A stretch of 64,000 bases of DNA from Sanguinoderma infundibulare. Taxonomy: Eukaryota; Basidiomycota; Agaricomycetes; Polyporales; Polyporaceae. The DNA lies in contig JAVLRN010000005.1 in assembly GCA_032821775.1 (NCBI GenBank), positions 3,906,001-3,970,000 on the forward strand. Direction: 5' to 3'. The notes beneath the pieces were generated by a model, which saw only the letters and a program-made list of their open reading frames with translations, searched no databases and was not told the DNA's origin. The stretch's first letter is position 1. The number at the start of each line of letters is the position of its first letter. Positions 1 through 11,360 of the stretch are shown piece by piece. The position numbers were made by a program, and so were the translations under genes.

Positions 1-1004
1 TCTACGGAATGGGACCTTTGCGAGAAAGTGCGTCCGGACTGTACGCCTATATGGTTTGCTTTTTAACGCATTCGACGACTCGTTTCACAGATGCTCTATA
101 GCCGCTCACCAGTTGAGGAGCTCCTCAAACACGCTTTCTTTCATGAATTGTTCGACGAAGAGTATAGACTAATATACAACCGTGCGTGCTTCCATCTTAC
201 AACTTCTCCAGATCATGACTCACTTGTACCTTAGACAACACGCTCCCCAGGATGAACCCCTTACGCGTCGAGAGAAAGAATCGGGACCTGACCTTCGAGG
301 CGTGGTACCGCCCTGACGGCTCGGGACCCTACGGCCCACAAAGCCCCTCGTTTGGCCCTATCATGTATGGCTCTCGAGTGGTCGTTTCGCGGTGGCTTAA
401 AGATACGCCTGACACTCAGCTGCGGCTGCAGGAACGCTTCCGTCGCGATTTCAACTGGTTGTACCGGTCGCCGCAGAAGCAATCAGCGTAACAGCCCTGG
501 CGACTCAACCTGGCTCTTCGAAACATGTCCGGAAGTTATATTTATACCACTGATGATGTTTAAACGACTTAATACGGACTACAAGATGCCGCACGATGTT
601 ACGATAACTTCACGACGAGATTTATAAATACGTAGAGTCGTTCAAAATTTCTGCTTGCACATGCTCCGACGAGGGCAGATTTCAACCACAAATAATACGC
701 CTCACTCTTGTGGAATACCTGTGCAGTAACCTCGCTAAAGATCGCATTTTGAATACGCTTCAGGAGCGACTTGCTTCTGCTCCGCGCCGGGTTCGAACCC
801 GGGTCTCGGCACTGCGGCGGCTAAGACGCGTTGTTGTGGTCTATTTGTCGTTTAATGAACCACGTCGCGACGCGCCTTGCCTCCCGCCTGTCTCCCGCCG
901 CCGACCATCCCGCCGCCCCTTTTTGCGGTCCTCATCGTCGTCAACGGCCCCCTCACCACCGACGTGCTGGAACTCCACCCTCTACTCTGTATTGTGACCT
1001 CGAC
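1..1004. other. Intergenic region upstream of RAD7
   Basis: I recognise no gene here. An ATG-started open frame at 252-491 (+, 79 codons) matches no family I know and lacks a domain motif, so I treat it as chance or as a remnant. A perfect 16-bp palindrome at 787-802 resembles a tRNA T-arm, but its loop spacing is wrong for a tRNA. The last roughly 200 bases should hold the RAD7 promoter; no clear core element is visible. Confidence 0.4.
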
Positions 1005-3187
1005 ATGAGTCGGAGAAGCAACGCCGTCCGTGGCCCATCTTCGGCGCTCACCGAGTTCTTGCGCGTAAGTTTTCCAACTCAAAATGGTGACGGAGCGTTC
1101 TGATGAGGACTGGACCAGGAATCTGGTATCACACCGACGACGATTGCACGTAGGGTTCGGACACGCGAGGCGAACGGCGCTCAGGCAGCGCAACCCGTCG
1201 CCGGGCCAAGTAACGACGCCCAGCAGCAGGATGAGGATGCTGTGATGGAGGAGGCTCAACCGTCTCGGGTACGTCCTCAAAGTTGGAACGATGAGCATGT
1301 ACCGGACCAGTGAGAGTCTGTGTTGGCACGGTGTATTGAGCCCCATTCAGCCTGCAGGTGGATATGCGTCCGACAACCTGGACGAACCTGACGAAGAGCC
1401 GCCTGCGAAGAAGCGCAAGCAGAACAAGGCTGTTGAGGCTAAGCAGAAGGAGAAAGCCAAGTCGAAGAAGAAGGCGAAGAAGGGGGACGACGAAGACTAT
1501 GAAGACGATGAAGATGAGGATCCCTACTCCGCATTGTCCAAGATGTGGAAGAGCGACCTGCCGAAGCCTCCAGTTGGCAACTTCGAGGACTGTGTGCGAT
1601 GCGAGAAACAGTTCACCGTGGTGCGTGCGCTGTCTTGCTAGAGCTGAGCTTCTTCGTGACTGCGTGCTTCAGACCAAGTACACCATGGCCGCAAATCCAC
1701 CGCCAGGGTGGTTGTGTCATATATGCGCGAAGTCCTCTGGCGCCGACCCGTTCAAGAAGCCTTCGGCACCTCGTAAACGTAAACCGGCCGGTGACAAACG
1801 TAACATCGTGAGCTATGAAGAACGCCATTTCCCGAGCCTTGCGTCCATCTGCATTGATGTATGCATCATCCCTTTACTGCCTCGGATGCGGACGCTGACT
1901 CTCCCAAAGGTAATTAGTAAATATATAGACGACGTCGAAGCGCTGGGGGATATCGGGACGATGAACGTGGAGGAGATTGCGAAGGCACTAGCGAAGAACA
2001 GGCGCATGTACGTTCTTTGTGGTATTCCCGGCACCACGTGTTGACTCGACTTTCCTCAGGACTGCTGAGAACGTGATGCTTTTCTACAACGTCGAGAATG
2101 AGCGTTTGACGCTTTACGACGCCACGAGTGAGTCCACGACATAAATCCTTAAATTGCGAGCTTGTTGACAATTTGCCAGATCTCAAGTCATCTGCACTTT
2201 GCACCCTTGCGTCCTTGAATCCGAATCTGACCAACTTGCGCCTGGAATTCTGCGGGCAAATGGACGACGCCGTCATCAACGCTTGGGCTACGTCATTGCC
2301 GAACCTCAAGCGCCTCGAGCTGCTGGGACCTTTCCTAGTGCGGGCTCCTGCATGGCAAACCTTGTTCAGGGCACACCCCGGCCTTGAAGGCTTCCTCATT
2401 ACCCAAAGCCCGCGTTTCGACGTCGAGTGCGCGCGAGTGCTCGTGCAAAGTTGCAAGAACCTCAATGAGCTCAGACTACAGGACATTGGCCAGCTGTCGG
2501 ACGACTTCCTGGAGTGCATAAAGCCGCTTGGGAGTCGACTCACGTCCCTTAACCTCTCCGAACCTGGCAACGGCGAAGCGTTGAGCGAGAAGGCGCTCAT
2601 TGCGTTGGTGAAAGCTGTCGGAGGCGCTCTCGAGCATCTCGACCTGTCTGGTAACTTGAACATCACAGACGCGCTGCTGTTCCGGGGCCTCAAGCCCCAT
2701 GTTCACAATCTCTCCTCCCTCGTCCTGGTGAACACGCCAGACCTAACAGATGCGGGCGTGGCTGAGTTCTTCGACAACTGGAAGAAGGCCGCCCGGCTGT
2801 CCCAGCTCCGCTTACGCGGGAACTACAACCTCGCCGATGCAGCGCTCGGCGCACTCCTCAACCACTCAGGCATGGAGCTGGCACACCTCGACATCAATGG
2901 CTGGAAGGACGTGTCTGAGGACGCGCTCAAGAGCATACCTGCGATCGCGACGAATTTGAAGCGACTTGACGTCGGTTGGTGCCGCGCGGTTAACGACTGG
3001 TTCATCAAGAGTGTGCTTGAACAGTGTCGGGAGATCGAAGAGATCAAGGTTTGGTCGTGCCAGTTGTTGACAGAGCATTGTGCGCGCAAGGCGAGTACTA
3101 TTGTGATCTGAGTTTGCGATGTCGCTGACTACTTTTCCGTTTCAGAGAGGTGTCACCATCGATGGCTTGGAATGGGCGACCGCGTAG
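1005..3187 (+). CDS. RAD7: RAD7-like nucleotide excision repair protein
   Basis: Predicted exons are 1005-1064, 1119-1268, 1351-1620, 1673-1858, 1910-2007, 2060-2127, 2180-3090 and 3146-3187, giving 594 aa in one continuous frame. In yeast RAD7 acts in the nucleus with RAD16 in global-genome nucleotide excision repair and in an E3 ubiquitin ligase. The N-terminus (MSRRSNAVRGPSSALTEFLR) and the following acidic/lysine-rich linker are typical. A CxxC...CxxC zinc-binding segment (CVRC at the end of exon 3, CHIC in exon 4) precedes the linker to the repeats. Exon 7 encodes a run of leucine-rich repeats (for example LKRLELLGPF, LEHLDLSGNLNITD). The last intron (3091-3145) starts with GC instead of GT; using it replaces the read-through end ASTIVI with RGVTIDGLEWATA, which resembles the usual RAD7 C-terminus. 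The family call is firm; the exact last exon is slightly less so. Confidence 0.9.
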
Positions 3188-3531
3188 TCGCGTGGTATTC
3201 CGGACACGTATTGCTTCCTCTTCTTGCTTTGTTTTTAGACCCACGCGTGGAGCGCAACCACTTTGCATTTTATACCTATTATGGATTGTGTTTTCCAACT
3301 ATCACTGCGCTGTAGAGTACTCCTCAAGCCGATCCGTAACTCCCGCGAGGTGCGTTTTGTCCAAAGCGCAGCTTGTAGAGTTGACGTGTTACTATTACGA
3401 GGGCAGAGGGCTGGATACGATATTCGTATGGTGCGGCTGTTCGACGGCCGCTTGTACGGAAATCCACTAACCTCCTCCCGTCCATATGGAGTTAACGACT
3501 GTCCATGACGTCAACGTCCAGCACGAACTGA

Positions 3532-4595
3532 TTGTCTCGCCCGATGCGCCGAGGACACCATGACGTACCGAACTCCCCATGGGGTCGTTCAACCTATATT
3601 GGGGCCCTTCCTGCTCGCAAGGACAGGATGAGCGCGGAGCTGTACAAGTTAAATGCGTACGGTCCGTGTTGTCTAGAGTCTAGACGCGGTTCCAGGACAA
3701 CAGTACTGAAGGATCAACTCGTCGCAGGTGAGGGTGTGTTCTTCAACCCGCATAAGGACACGCCGCGCAGCGAGAAGATGTTCGGCTCCCTCGTCGTCGT
3801 CTTTCCCACCGGGCACAAGGGTGGCGCACTGGTCCTCCGCCACGACGGCCAGGAGTGGACGTTTGACTCTGGCGTGCTGCTCGCCGATCGCACCAACAGT
3901 GTCAGGTATGTCGCGTTCTTCAGCGACGTCGAGCACGAAGTTATCCCGGTCGTCTCGGGCCACCGCGTCACCCTCACATACAACCTGTACCACGGCACGT
4001 GCGACACCAAGCCTGCTGCGCAAATCGAGAAGCTCCAGCCCGCAAAGGCGAACCACGCCGCAGTGCTGGATGCGCTCCGCGCCCTCTTGGACGACCCATC
4101 GTTCCTGCCGGAAGGCGGGACGCTCGGGTTCGGCCTGCGCCACCAGTACCCATTCACGACCTAGTGGGAAGCAAGCAAGCACGAGGACCCGTTGCGTAGC
4201 CTGAATGCGTGGCTGAAGGGCGGGCACGCGGCGCCGTTCGAGGCGTGCGGGGCGCTGGGGCTCAGTCCGCGCCTGCGGCTTGCGTGCGACGAGAACGAGT
4301 GCCGGATCCTGCTCGACCGGATGGTCGACATGGGGGAGATGGAGGAGGAGGACGCCGTGTGGCGGATGATCCACGAGTTTGGGGGAACGGTGATCTGGAA
4401 GATGGTACCCGTCGTTGAGCGCGAGCCGGACGGGCCCTGGAGATGGCGCGAGGTGCCAGTCGTGGAGGATCTTTGCAAAATGTAGAGGCTGTAGTACGAC
4501 CCGGAGCGCGATTTCCAGGATCAGTATGAGGAAGAGTGGGAGAGGCCGCCCCAGCCGACGCTCACGGTGCATTGGGTGACGGAAGCGCAAGAGTG
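3532..4595 (+). pseudogene. 2OG-Fe(II) oxygenase-like gene, 5' part, split by a retrotransposon
   Basis: The frame encodes a prolyl-4-hydroxylase-like double-stranded beta-helix. After LYKLNAYG a 65-nt intron (3662-3726) leads into FFNPHKDTPRSEKMFGSL, with the HxD iron ligands at 3751-3759, then a distal His (DVEHEV) and the 2-oxoglutarate-contacting region GHRVTLTYNLY. Family members are non-heme iron dioxygenases; the substrate of this fungal group is unknown to me. The copy is dead: an in-frame TAG lies at 4162-4164, more stops lie at 4483-4485 and 4492-4494, and the frame is cut by the Gypsy element at 4596. The 3' part resumes at 13894. A 5' exon equivalent to the start of the copy at 33055 is not obvious. 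The GAGTG at 4591-4595 is the left target-site duplication. Confidence 0.8.
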
Positions 4596-4809
4596 TGGAA
4601 GGAGACAGTCTCCTACACTCGGAACACGAGAACAGGAACAGGATCTGATATCGTGTGAGTAAAGACTAGATACATGCGTGAATGATACGTACCTGATATC
4701 GTGTGAGTAAAGACTAGAGAGCACGATATCAGGTGGGGGAGAATATATAGTATGTGTACGTAATCAGAAGATGTCCGAGTAAGGCAGGAGGAGGGCCGTA
4801 TGCCTTACA
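4596..4809 (-). repeat. Gypsy 3' LTR (214 bp)
   Basis: It is near-identical to 13678-13893, differing by a 2-bp indel and four substitutions, all CpG-to-TpG/CpA transitions. Read on the minus strand it begins TGTAAGGCAT and ends CTTCCA. Immediately upstream on the minus strand is a purine run (GACGGGAGGAG, plus-strand 4810-4820), the likely polypurine tract. A short direct repeat (ATCGTGTGAGTAAAGACTAG) occurs twice within the LTR. Confidence 0.92.
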
Positions 4810-4837
4810 CTCCTCCCGTCTCTGAAAAAAGCGTAAA

Positions 4838-7800
4838 CTATTGGGGAGGAAAATCATGTAGTAACTCTGGGTTGCGTTGTACGTATTCGTCCATAGCAGC
4901 TAAATCTTTGCACTCGGCGCCAGGCAGCCAAGAGTCATGTGAGTCCGGGAAGCCTTTCCAATGTACTAAGAAGCGGTAACCACGACCATGATGTTGATGA
5001 TCGAGAATGTATTCTACTTCCTGTTCTTCGATACCATCCTCTGTGAGAATGGGAGGGGGAGGATTAAATGCACGGGAGGGGAATAATGCATTGTTGTTTG
5101 TGACATATGGTTTCAAAAGCAAAGCATGGAAAGTGGGGAAAATATTCATAGAGGAAGGAAGTTCTAAAGTGTAAGCAGACGATTCTGAGAAGGTGCATAG
5201 TATTTTGTAAGGTCCATCAAAACGTACAATGAACTTGGCAATGCAGTTGTCCCCGCGTTGCATGTATGCTTGTCTCCGATGGAGTGTGGAAAGAAGAACT
5301 TCATCTCCGACCTTGTAGTTCGGGTCCACCGTCTGTCCGTGGTTCGCAGCGACCATCTGTGCGAGCTTCGTGGCCTGCAGGAGATCTTGCGCCTCTATTA
5401 CGTTGGTGTCGATGCGTTTGATAAGGGCTTCTGTGCGAGCAGCGTCGTCTGGGGTGGAATGGGATGCGTGTTCAACAGCAGTGTCGAGCAGGGGGGGAAT
5501 GATACGGGGCTGTCTTCTGATGTGCAGCTGAAAATGAGAGAAACCAGTGGAGTCGTTAATCGCGGACATGATGGCGAACCTCACGCAAGGAAGGGCGCGT
5601 GCCCAGCCGCATTGGTCCCATTGAATGTGGTACCGGATCACCTGTATAACAGTTTTGTTGGTGTGCTCGGATGCACCATCAGTTTGCGGGTGAAAGGATG
5701 TTGACATTTTGAGCTTGACACCAGAGAGGAGATGGAGAGCACACCAGAAGGATGAAACGAAGAGTTTGTCGTGGTCGGAGACGATGTCTGTTGGTAAGCC
5801 ATTTTCGCAGTACCAGTGATCGAAGAATTGTACGGTAAATTGTTCAGCGGTGACATCAGTTCATGTGGGTATGAGGCAGAGGTCCATGCCGATTCAATCG
5901 GTGACGGTAGCGATGCAGTTGAATCCATCGTCATCTGGGAGTGGTCCAATGAAGTCGATTGCAACCGAGTTTCCACGGGCATCTGGGACCAGTAAGGGGT
6001 GAAGGGGACCTGCAGGTTTCGTCGTTGCACTCTTGTTTCGCTGGCAGCCTTTGCATGTGGGGATGTACATTTTGGTGAGCTCCTTGCGCATTTTTGGCCA
6101 GTAATACGCATCAGGTAGGTACGTGTAGGACTTGTTGAGGCCAAAATGGCCCATTGTGTCGTGCACGCACCTAAAAAGACCTTCCCAGACGTGTGGAATG
6201 CATGGAATTGCCAAGCATTCCCCTATGAAGAGGAGCCCATTCCATTCAGAGATACCTAGAGAGCCGACATTGTCGCGTAGATGCATACACCACTTGTCCT
6301 TGCGGTAGCCGTCTCGAATTGCATTCAACCAGGCAGGATCAGAAGCGACACAGAGGGAGCCAGGACTAGCAGCGATTTTTGACACATTGGGACAGTTGCG
6401 GAGGGCATGGGAGGCAGCACAGAGAAGGCAGATGGTGGCCATGGAGATAACGACATTGTTATCAGGTGTTCAAGACAAGGTGTCCACAGCGGTGTTCTGC
6501 TCGCCTGGGACATATTTGATTTGGAAGTCGTATTGTCCCAAGAACTCTTGCCAACATTGCTGTCATCTCAATAGGTTCTTCTGCCTGTTGAAGTTCTCCA
6601 GTGTCCTGTGGTCGGTGTAGACAGTAAACGGCACGCCAATGAGATTGATGCGCCATTTGCCCAGTGCACGAATGATTGCCAGGAGCTCCTTTTCGTGGAC
6701 AGGGTAGTTGAGCTTGGCTCCTTTGAGCGGTGCGGAGTCGAAGGCAATGGGACGAGCAGACTCGAGCAAGGGCCTGAAAGAGAGAACAGCACCTGTACGA
6801 AAATCACTTGCATTGCAAGAGACAAAAATCGCATTTTTCCCAAGCATATCGTGGTCAATGACAGTTAGACATTCTGGACTGCATACCAGCTTCTTGATGT
6901 GATCGAATGCATTTTGGTGCTCGAGAGACCAACCTGGCCAGGCATGATCGCAATCCTTGGTCGTGAGGAGGTTGAGAACATGAGTATGATCTGCCAAGTT
7001 AGGGAGGAAGGAAGTGATGTATCGAACTAGACCAAGGAATGCATGTACTTCTGTGGCATTGTGGGGAATGGGCCAGTTGATGATTTTGTCGATCTTCTTA
7101 CTGTTGGGCTCGATGCTGCGCTGAGAGATGTGGTGACTGAGAAAGTTGACTTTGAGGAGGAAGAGCACCGTTTTCTTAGCAGAGACAAAAAGATTTGCAG
7201 TGCATAATGCATCGAGTACCAGGGTGATGTTCCGGCAGTGTTCATTGAGATCCTGCGACCAAATGATGATGTTGTCAAGATAAACGTGACAGAATTTACC
7301 AATGTATGGTCATAATGCAGCGTTCATCCAGCATTGATGCATAGAGGGTGCGTTTCGACAGCCTTGGGGCATTACAGTCCATTCATACAAGCCGAAAGGA
7401 GTCATCACTGCCGTGTACTTGATGTTGTCCAGGTGTACGTGCATTTGAAAATAGGAATCTGTCATGTCGAGTTTACCTCATATTTTACCCTTGCCACAAT
7501 CTGCGAGGATGTCGCTGATTCTTGGGAGCAGGTGCATATCAGGAACCGTGTTGGCATTGAGCACCCGATAGTCGTTGACCCACTGTGGTTGTGTGTTAGG
7601 ATCTGTCTTTGGGACGAGGAAGGCGGGGGATGCGTATGGACTGTCAGATGGGCAGATACGTCCAGATGCGAGATGTTCGTTTAACAGGGTCTTCCATACC
7701 TCACGGTATTTCTTTGGACAGTCATATTGTCTGCGCAATATGACCATATTAGCATCCTTGAGGACGAAATGGTGAAACATGGTTGTGGGCAGGGAGTCAA

Positions 7801-9164
7801 GGGGTGGTAAGCCAGATGGAAAGCGGTCTGCATACTTGGCCTTCATCGCGGCATTTTCGAGCTCAAGGGCCTCCACTGTTGCCAGGAGCTCTACTCGCAT
7901 GCGAACAGCATTTGCAGCATGTGCAAATCCATTCACAGCAGATGCATTGGCTTGTAAGCGTCAGTCTGCCATGCACTGCTCAAGTTCCTGCAAGAGGCAG
8001 CACTCCGCAGCACATTTTTCCACGTACACAGCTGTGCGAGCCTCGAGTGCGAGTTGGCGGCAGGCAGCAGGGAAAGGAAGGGGGGAATGAGGTTTGAACG
8101 GCAGCTCTAGCAAGTCATGGCCCGTTGTCTTGTTATACAGGCGGCAGCACGAATGATCTTCGACAATTTGATTCGATTTCAGCCATGTTTTGCCTAGGAT
8201 AACAGGAGCGCAAAGGTTGTCAACGACCAAGGCGCGGGAGACGAGAGAAGTCCAGGACAAATCTGATAACATAGCGGTGAACTTGATACACTCATCAGTT
8301 TCTACACACTCTCCACTCTCTCTTCCCCATGTGTCTCCCATACGATGTTTTTTTGGCAGCTTGCAGATGCATTTGCCCAGTTGCAGGGCAATGTCTTGTC
8401 TAATCAGCACTGGGCCTGCACTGCTGTCTATCAGCATGTCGTATATAGGGAAGTCAGGATAAGGGGAGAGACACACGCAGAGGAAGGTTTGTTCAGCGAA
8501 GAGTGGAGGAATGTATGAAGAGGTATCAGAGTCTGTCCCTGTCCCAAGTATCCCCATGGTATATGCCGGAGGGGACACAGCCCGAGGGACAGCTGTGGCA
8601 ACATGGACAATGGGTTCGGCGTCGACGTCAGGGTTGACGATTGCAGCGACGCGAGTGTTGGGGCATGCATTGGGACGCACATTTTCCTTCTGCGGCACAA
8701 GGTTCGGATAAGCAGTGGTAAGGGGAACGTAGGTCGTGCCGTCGGGGAAGCCCTTGGGACAGTTGCGAGCAGTGTGTGTGCATTTGTCGAAGACATTGAG
8801 TTCGTGGCACTTGAAGCATCTGCAATTGTTCTCGAGGATGTGACATTCATCAAGGGTGAGCGGGGGAGGCGGGGGCTTTGCCTGCGGGTAGGTGTGTCTG
8901 CTGGTAGGGCATGGCTGGCCTTGTCGAACATTGTTGTTGCCTAGAAGAGCATGCACCTGCATGGTGATCGCAGTCGAGCTTTGCACAGCCTGTTTGAGGC
9001 AGCACTCGTCGATCTTCAAGACCACTAACTTCCACCTGATAAAGTCAGGCTCGTCCTGGCATGCATCCATCTCGATGAGGGTATTGAGCGAGTCACAGCA
9101 GTTGGAGGTAAGGAGGAGGCGTAGACCGTCATCGTCAAAGAACTCCCTTGTGGGGAGGACATCA
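4838..9164 (-). pseudogene. Gypsy gag-pol polyprotein: gag C-terminus, PR, RT, RH, IN, chromodomain
   Basis: From 9070 down to 4838 the minus-strand frame never shifts and is broken only by stop codons. In order: gag C-terminus with a zinc-knuckle-like CFKC...H...C; an aspartic protease motif LIDSSAGPVLI; RT starting near GLPPLDSLP, with GLYEWTVMPQG and a mutated catalytic box YLDN (7268-7279); RNase H (VYTDHRTLENF); integrase with an HHCC finger (CKGC) and DDE segments (AIDFIGPLP, IVSDHDKLF, QTDGASE); and a chromodomain (about 5020-4870, including YRFLVHWKGFPDSHDSW). Plus-strand positions of the TGA stops I read are 7961-7963, 7478-7480, 7310-7312, 6563-6565, 6470-6472, 5894-5896 and 5861-5863. 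The true polyprotein end is at 4838. Confidence 0.9.
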
Positions 9165-9480
9165 GGAAAAACCTCCCCACCTAATTTGGTGGGAATACAA
9201 CTAAAAAGTAGGAATTAGTTCTAAATTAGAGGATTAGTGACATTAGCTATAATGTAGACAGATTACCCCATCCATTAGCAGCATTAGGGATAAAGTAGCA
9301 CTATAGTAGTGCTACAGTATTGCTACTTTATCCCTAATCCTCCTAATAGTTGCTAATGCAGGACTACAGGCTCAGTATCTCAGAAATTTACTGGGCTGTC
9401 CAGAACTTGCACACACCACACAAAGAAGATAAACATGAAAAGTGTATATTGAGTATAACTAATACATTGCAGTAGCTACA
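9165..9480 (+). repeat. Left terminal inverted repeat of the gene-capture element
   Basis: It is the reverse complement, with scattered differences, of about 12505-12819. An internal imperfect palindrome at about 9285-9345 (ATTAGGGATAAAGTAGCAC ... TACTTTATCCCTAAT) makes each arm capable of its own hairpin. Confidence 0.85.
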
Positions 9481-9739
9481 AGCAAGCATGCTGGTGAGGG
9501 TGGAGAACTCATATGCCTGGAGGAGGCGAGGGGGGAGAGTGAGGGATGATGACAGAATAATCAGTGATGAAAGAGGAGAGAGGGACTAACCTTCTTCATG
9601 ATGCCCGCCTTTCATTTTGAGAAGGTGATATGATGTCTGGACTTGTCCTGCATGAACTCGATCTTGATCTTCCTGCGGCAGCCCTTCTTGTGCACCTTTG
9701 GCTTGTCCTTGTCATCGTCATCTAGGACCGCAGTAGAGA

Positions 9740-10640
9740 GAATGGAGGACTCGCCTGGCATTTGAACGCGACATCCTCCCGCCCTGCGCTCGAGCCGAAG
9801 ACAGCGTTGATCTCCTCGAGCAAGACGTTGGCCATCTCGGGCACGCAACACGTCAACCAGACGCAGGCCGCACCAGACGTGGCCGCGAAGACGATGAACG
9901 TCATACCGGCGGAGCGCTGTATCAGCACCAGCGTGAGCAGCCCGATGAGGACTGAGAAAAGCCATCTTGCATCAGTAACGACGGAATATATGACGTGGAA
10001 AACGGAAGCAAGGAGAGGGGACGGGGAAGAAGGAAGGGTAAATGAAGCACTGGAGGAGAAGCAAGAAGGAAAAAATAATGCACAGTTCTTCGTCCAGCAG
10101 GATGCGGTGGAGAGCCCAATGCCCTTGCTGCAGGCAGAGAGCGGGAAGACTTCGAAGGGGAGGATCCAGGCGATGGGACCGTAGCTGACACCGTACGCGG
10201 TTGTGAAGGCGTAGACGCATGCGATGGACACCTAGGCAGCGAGGGCATGCGAGGACCAGTCAGCAGAGTAGTGGCTGATCTTCTCGATGTAGAAGAGCCC
10301 GCAGTTGGTGCCCACATCGGCATCACGGAGGTCGTCGATGCGGTTGACGATCGTGGCACCAACAGCGCGCTCGATGCGGTTGTTGTCTGTTTTGCGTACC
10401 GGGTGGAGCGCAGACATGTTCGGCTTGTAGAGGAAGTGCTGGGCGTAGTCTGACTGTGTTCGTGGGAGCTGAGCGAATGGGGCTGGAGGAGTCAAATCGG
10501 GGAATGGACGCACCTGGGCCCCTCCTCGTTCTCCAGTATCTTAGACCAGTCCGCCTCCTTCGAGATCTCGATGTTCGTCTGCGACTCACCCTTCTTGTAC
10601 TCGAGCGAGCAGTCGAGCACCACGATCCAGAGGGTGAGGA
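9740..10640 (-). pseudogene. Captured fragment of an MFS sugar transporter
   Basis: Minus-strand translation shows hallmark pieces of a fungal hexose/maltose-type transporter. Around 10640-10500 is LEYKKGESQTNIEISKEADW, matching the central cytosolic loop region. At about 10231-10100 is YGPIAWILPFEVFPLSACSK, the conserved helix-10 region (family form GP..WI...E.FPL..R.KG). At 9960-9740 is a last transmembrane segment followed by PEMANVLLEEINAVFGSS (family form PETKG.SLEEID..F). Intervening introns appear retained. The 5' third is missing and frames are broken, so no functional transporter is encoded. The intact donor gene is not in this window. Confidence 0.7.
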
Positions 10641-10739
10641 GGATGGCGAGCCTGGCGATGACACCGCCAATGATAGCGGCAGTGCTGGATGAGGAGGAAG
10701 AGGAGGTGGTTTGCGAGAGGGTGGGTGCGGAGAGGACGG

Positions 10740-10868
10740 TGTCGACGTGGCGAGTGGGAGGAGAGTTGAACATTGAAGTCCTAGACGCTCGACGTGGTGG
10801 TGCCACAGGCGACGTGCCACCAAACCGAGCGTCTAAGACTTCGGCCTCTCCTCCCACTCGCCACGTTA
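10740..10868. repeat. Imperfect hairpin between the two captured gene fragments
   Basis: Two arms of about 60 bp (10740-10803 and 10808-10868) are inverted copies; matching blocks include GGCGAGTGGGAGGAGAG with CTCTCCTCCCACTCGCC, and AGACGCTCG with CGAGCGTCT. It lies exactly between the minus-strand transporter piece and the plus-strand SEC61 piece. Confidence 0.65.
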
Positions 10869-10957
10869 CCTCTCTCCTCTCAAGTGCGACGTGCCTGTTG
10901 TGGAACTCACCTCCGTTCGCTGACCCCCAGTCGCTCCTTGGCCCTCTTTCTTCCACC

Positions 10958-11360
10958 ATGAGCAGATGTACGTCTCCTCATCGTGCTCTGATATGCATCG
11001 CAGTCCGGTTCCTGAATCTCGTCCGTCCGTTCTTGCCCATCCTCCCCGAGGTTTTGTCCCCAGACCGCAAAGTAAGTAGCACCCGCAACCATCCTGCCTG
11101 GACAGTTTTTTTTACCATTTCATCCTCCATCATCCACATCTTCCCTCCTGACTGCCGCGGGACAGGTCCCGTTCAATCAAAAGGTACTATGGATCACCGT
11201 CACGCTCCTCATCTTCCTCGTCTGCTCCCAGGTCCCCCTGTACGGCATTCGGACTCAGTGGATCCCCTCTACTGGATGCGTGTCATCCTCCCATCGAGCC
11301 GTGGGATGCTCATGGAGCTCGGTATTGCACCCATCGTCACTTCTGGCGTGGTCATCATCC
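10958..11360 (+). pseudogene. Captured 5' fragment of SEC61 alpha (translocon channel)
   Basis: Exon 10958-10967, exon 11004-11071 and an exon from 11166 splice to an N-terminus containing FRFLNLVRPFLPILPEV, then VPFNQKVLWITVTLLIFLVC and SQVPLYGI, then after a frameshift near 11245 DPLYWMRVILPSSRGMLMEL and GIAPIVTSG. This is the unmistakable start of SEC61 alpha, the ER protein-conducting channel, through its plug region. Introns have canonical GT...AG ends, so capture was at DNA level rather than from mRNA. Homology stops near 11360, well before the remaining transmembrane helices. The frameshift and truncation make it non-functional. Confidence 0.85.

Noticed and set aside
780..860. tRNA-like B box around CCGGGTTCGAACCCGG
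   Set aside because: With TTCGA fixed in the loop the T-arm stem does not pair at five positions, and no matching acceptor strand or anticodon arm exists on either strand.
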